A stretch of 62,236 nt of DNA from positions 1-62,236 of the forward strand of contig CAKQSB010000013.1 in assembly GCA_934271735.1 (NCBI GenBank), in the 5' to 3' direction. Below, piece by piece: positions 60,241 through 62,236 of the stretch. The DNA comes from an uncultured Clostridia bacterium. GTDB taxonomy: Bacteria > Bacillota > Clostridia > Christensenellales > Borkfalkiaceae. The position numbers and the translations under genes are program-made. The notes below the pieces were generated by a model, which saw nothing but the letters and a program-made list of their open reading frames with translations, made no database searches and was not told the DNA's origin. Each line of letters begins with the position of its first letter. The stretch's first letter is position 1.

Positions 60241-61653
60241 TTATAAAACGTCTATGCTTATAAGGCTTGTGTTGCCTCCTTTGCCCGTGGGCGTTCCGCC
60301 CGTTAAAACAACTCTTTCGCCTTTTTTGACAAGTCCGCTTTTCCTCGCGGCGTCTTTCGCGAAATAGAAAAGTACGTCGACGGAATCGAAATTATCGATC
60401 ATCATCGGGACAACTCCCCAGGAAAGCGCAAGTTTTCTGAAAGCCTTATCGCTTGTGGTGAGACCGATAATAGGAATTCTCGGACGGAAGCGGGAAACCA
60501 TTCGCGCCGTCATACCCGTATGTGTGCATACGACGATCGCCTTTGCATGCAAATCTTTGGCGAGCGTGCAAGCGGAATGTGACAAAGCCTGCACGGGAGA
60601 GGAAATAACAAACTGATCTTCGGAAATGACCTGAAGATATTCGTCGTATTTTTCGGCTTGCTCCACGATTTTCGCCATAGCCTTAACCGCTTCGACGGGA
60701 TATTCGCCCGCGGCGGTTTCGCCCGAAAGCATAACCGCGCTCGTGCCGTCGTAAACGGCGTTGGCGACGTCCGAAATTTCCGCTCTCGTGGGGCGGGGGC
60801 TGTGAATCATCGATTCCAGCATTTCGGTTGCCGTTATGCAACGTTTACCGAGGATTCGGCAAACGTCTATCATTCTTTTCTGAACGTTAGGGATAGTTTC
60901 GTAAGGCAGTTCCACGCCGAGATCGCCTCTCGCAACCATTATTCCGTCCGATGCCTTGACGATGCTTTCGAGATTTTTAACGCCCGAACTATTTTCGATT
61001 TTGGCGATAAGGTCGATATCCTCGCCGCCGTTTGCTTTCAGAAACTCTCTTACTTCTTCTATGTTGGACTTATCCGAAACGAACGAAAGCGCGATAAAAT
61101 CAACACCCTGCTCTATGCCGAAAAGCAAATCGCTTTTATCCTGTTCAGACAAAAAGTCGAGCTTTAAGTCCTTATTCGGGAAGAACATACTCTTGTGATC
61201 GCGCGTTTCTCCGCCGATTTTAACGACAGTTTTTACCGATTTGTCGTTTACTTCCGTAACGAGAAATTCCATAAGCCCGTTGTTGAGCAAAATGGTGTCG
61301 CCGACGTTTAAAACCTCGCAAAGATAAGGATAATTTACCGAAACTATCTTTTCGTTGCCGAGGATATTTTCTGTGGTGAACGTGAACTCGTCGCCCGCGG
61401 CGAGAGTTACCGAACCTTTTTCATATCTGCCCGTACGGAACTCCGGACCTTTCGTGTCGAGAAGAATAGGCAGCGGAATGCCCCTTTCCTCGCGAAGTTC
61501 CTTGATTATTTTGATTTTCGCGGCGTGCTCCTCGTGGGTGCCGTGGGAAAAATTGAGCCTGCAAACGTTCATACCCGCGTCGTACATCGCGGAAATTACT
61601 TCCTTGGTGCAGCTCGAGGGTCCGAGTGTGCAAACGATTTTAGTTTTTTTCAT
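60241..61653 (-). CDS. pyk: Pyruvate kinase
   Basis: 470 residues, the short form without the extra C-terminal PEP-utiliser domain. VCTLGPSS, LNFSHGTHEEH, LLDTKGPEFR, DFIALSFV, IAKIENSSG, VARGDLGVELPYE, MLESMIHSPRPTRAEISDVANAV. Transfers phosphate from PEP to ADP, last step of glycolysis. The start is placed at 61653 near an AAAGAGGT ribosome-binding sequence. It is separated from pgk-tpiA-gpmI in the genome. Confidence 0.97.
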   Translation of the reverse strand: MKKTKIVCTLGPSSCTKEVISAMYDAGMNVCRLNFSHGTHEEHAAKIKIIKELREERGIPLPILLDTKGPEFRTGRYEKGSVTLAAGDEFTFTTENILGNEKIVSVNYPYLCEVLNVGDTILLNNGLMEFLVTEVNDKSVKTVVKIGGETRDHKSMFFPNKDLKLDFLSEQDKSDLLFGIEQGVDFIALSFVSDKSNIEEVREFLKANGGEDIDLIAKIENSSGVKNLESIVKASDGIMVARGDLGVELPYETIPNVQKRMIDVCRILGKRCITATEMLESMIHSPRPTRAEISDVANAVYDGTSAVMLSGETAAGEYPVEAVKAMAKIVEQAEKYDEYLQVISEDQFVISSPVQALSHSACTLAKDLHAKAIVVCTHTGMTARMVSRFRPRIPIIGLTTSDKAFRKLALSWGVVPMMIDNFDSVDVLFYFAKDAARKSGLVKKGERVVLTGGTPTGKGGNTSLISIDVL

Positions 61654-61745
61654 ATTACCTCTTTATTCTTAAGCCGTCTTATTGCCGACTTATTACCGAC
61701 GCTGCAATGTCTCCCGAATTATGCCAGACAAGAGTAATACGAACC

Positions 61746-61781
61746 TTGCCAAAACGCCGTTATTTCCGCGCTTTTTGGCAA
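61746..61781. repeat. Inverted repeat upstream of pyk
   Basis: TTGCCAAAACGCCG and CGCGCTTTTTGGCAA pair almost completely; possible terminator-like leader hairpin. The remainder of 61654-61861 contains no gene. Confidence 0.6.
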
Positions 61782-61861
61782 ATTCTCGTTTGAAGTACGG
61801 TAAGTACGTCTGCACTCGCCTTTACCAAAAATCATCAAAAATATCGGTGTTTTGGTTGATA

Positions 61862-62157
61862 GTCGAGAAGAACCCCTGCTAAACTCGATTTTCAGGCGTG
61901 CCTTACGCTTAATTCTTCGTTCTTTCCACGGCTTGTATTTGTATACTAACCCGCGGAAACGCCTTGCCTTAATCGCAAGGCGCGCCTGAAAATTTGCGGT
62001 ATCGATGACTTAATATATAGGGCAACCTTGAAGCCGTATTTTCTAATGATTTATGGCGAAGGCGACAGAAGTTGTATACAAATACTACGAGGGCGGATTT
62101 GCCGTAAAGCATAGAAAAGACGGCTTCAAGGCGAGTTTATCAGAGGTTCTTCTCGGC
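61862..62157. repeat. Two inverted copies of a ~130-nt foldable element
   Basis: Copy M (minus strand) and copy P (plus strand) both have the order: stem arm, about 26 bases, GTATACAAATAC, about 24 bases, pairing stem arm, then CGAGTTTA(G/T)CAG(G/A)GGTTCTTCTCG. The apical sequence and the tail are conserved; the stems are not (ATTTTCAGGCG/CGCCTGAAAAT in M, CCTTGAAGCCGT/ACGGCTTCAAGG in P) but both pair well, so the differences are compensatory. The tails pair with each other as outer ends at 61862-61887 and 62131-62157. Inner parts also pair (TTCCGCGG/CCGTGGAA in M). Could be a structured RNA, hairpin ends of a mobile element or a MITE. Confidence 0.75.
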
Positions 62158-62187
62158 TACAAGTCTGGCGGCGGATTTTTAGGCTAA
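62053..62187 (+). CDS. Possible 44-residue small ORF within the hairpin element
   Basis: ATG to TAA, encoding MAKATEVVYKYYEGGFAVKH, later KASLSEVLLGYK and ending GGGFLG. The equivalent frame in the inverted copy (YTNTSRGKNEELSVRHA) is interrupted by stops after KSSLAGVLLDYQ. Either a decaying repeated ORF or a chance frame in a structured element. No recognised family and no clear ribosome binding site. Confidence 0.3.
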   Translation: MAKATEVVYKYYEGGFAVKHRKDGFKASLSEVLLGYKSGGGFLG

Positions 62188-62236
62188 GACAAGGCACGCG
62201 AACGGGTTAATACTTGACGTATAAGCCGCGAGCGTA

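Noticed and set aside
62053..62187. Treating the 44-codon frame as a firm gene
   Set aside because: It coincides with the foldable element, and the corresponding frame in the sister copy is broken by stops; kept only as a low-confidence feature.
1..62236. CRISPR array or cas genes
   Set aside because: No regularly spaced direct repeats with unique spacers; the 30-bp tandem units at 5256-5375 are contiguous and coding.

Overview
The window looks like chromosomal DNA of an uncultured, spore-former-derived Firmicute (class Clostridia, probably a gut lineage). Pointers are spoIIGA-sigE with a sigG-like remnant, a Spo0A-type DNA-binding domain, clostridial-type RlmD, DUF5685-like and CPBP proteins, strong TTGACA-N17-TATAAT promoters and moderate GC (roughly 45 percent by eye). 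Taxonomy is inference; there is no rRNA operon to confirm it. Most genes are on the minus strand.

Layout. 1-1406: 3' end of a large serine recombinase, a 170-nt inverted repeat and tRNA-Ser(GCT), probably the edge of an integrated element. 1.6-5.9 kb: rlmD-type methyltransferase whose C-terminal module is in another frame, then three genes for a membrane protein, a J-like protein and a DUF5685-like protein. 6.1-12.6 kb: AT-rich accessory island with a secreted lipase-like/leucine-rich-repeat protein and two lipoproteins, produced by a tandem duplication in which the second lipase copy is reduced to its signal peptide. 12.8-16.7 kb: HPr-kinase-like P-loop protein, S24/S26 peptidase and ABC exporter in one operon, divergent from a RimK-like ATP-grasp ligase; together they resemble a peptide-maturation and export cassette. 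16.8-21.1 kb: Spo0A-like regulator without the usual phosphoacceptor Asp, and a three-gene split glutamate synthase. 21.3-28.4 kb: lytic transglycosylase, gpmI-tpiA-pgk, a CapD/PglF-type sugar-nucleotide enzyme and a small acidic protein.

28.5-36.1 kb: sigG cut off within region 2, intact sigE and spoIIGA, a TetR-controlled ABC transporter, a WYL regulator and a large foldase-like lipoprotein. 36.4-49.9 kb: housekeeping mfd, pth, prs, tadA, rlmH, a CPBP protease, a MacB-like ABC protein, an AroA-AroE fusion with degenerate active-site motifs, a patatin and mtnN. 50-61.7 kb: a class I amidohydrolase, rho, a metallo-beta-lactamase-fold protein, two flavoproteins, a membrane-anchored coiled-coil/YegP protein, a kinase, a divergent zinc-ribbon/XRE pair with two symmetrical operators, and pyk. 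61.8-62.2 kb: two inverted copies of a foldable element whose stems differ between copies but still pair.

Three themes recur. A dispersed intergenic element with the core GATAATCGACTTATA occurs six times, mostly as terminator hairpins with different stems. Two sporulation regulators (sigG and the spo0A-like gene) look eroded or rewired beside intact spoIIGA-sigE. Several promoters lie so close to the start codon that leaderless mRNAs are likely.
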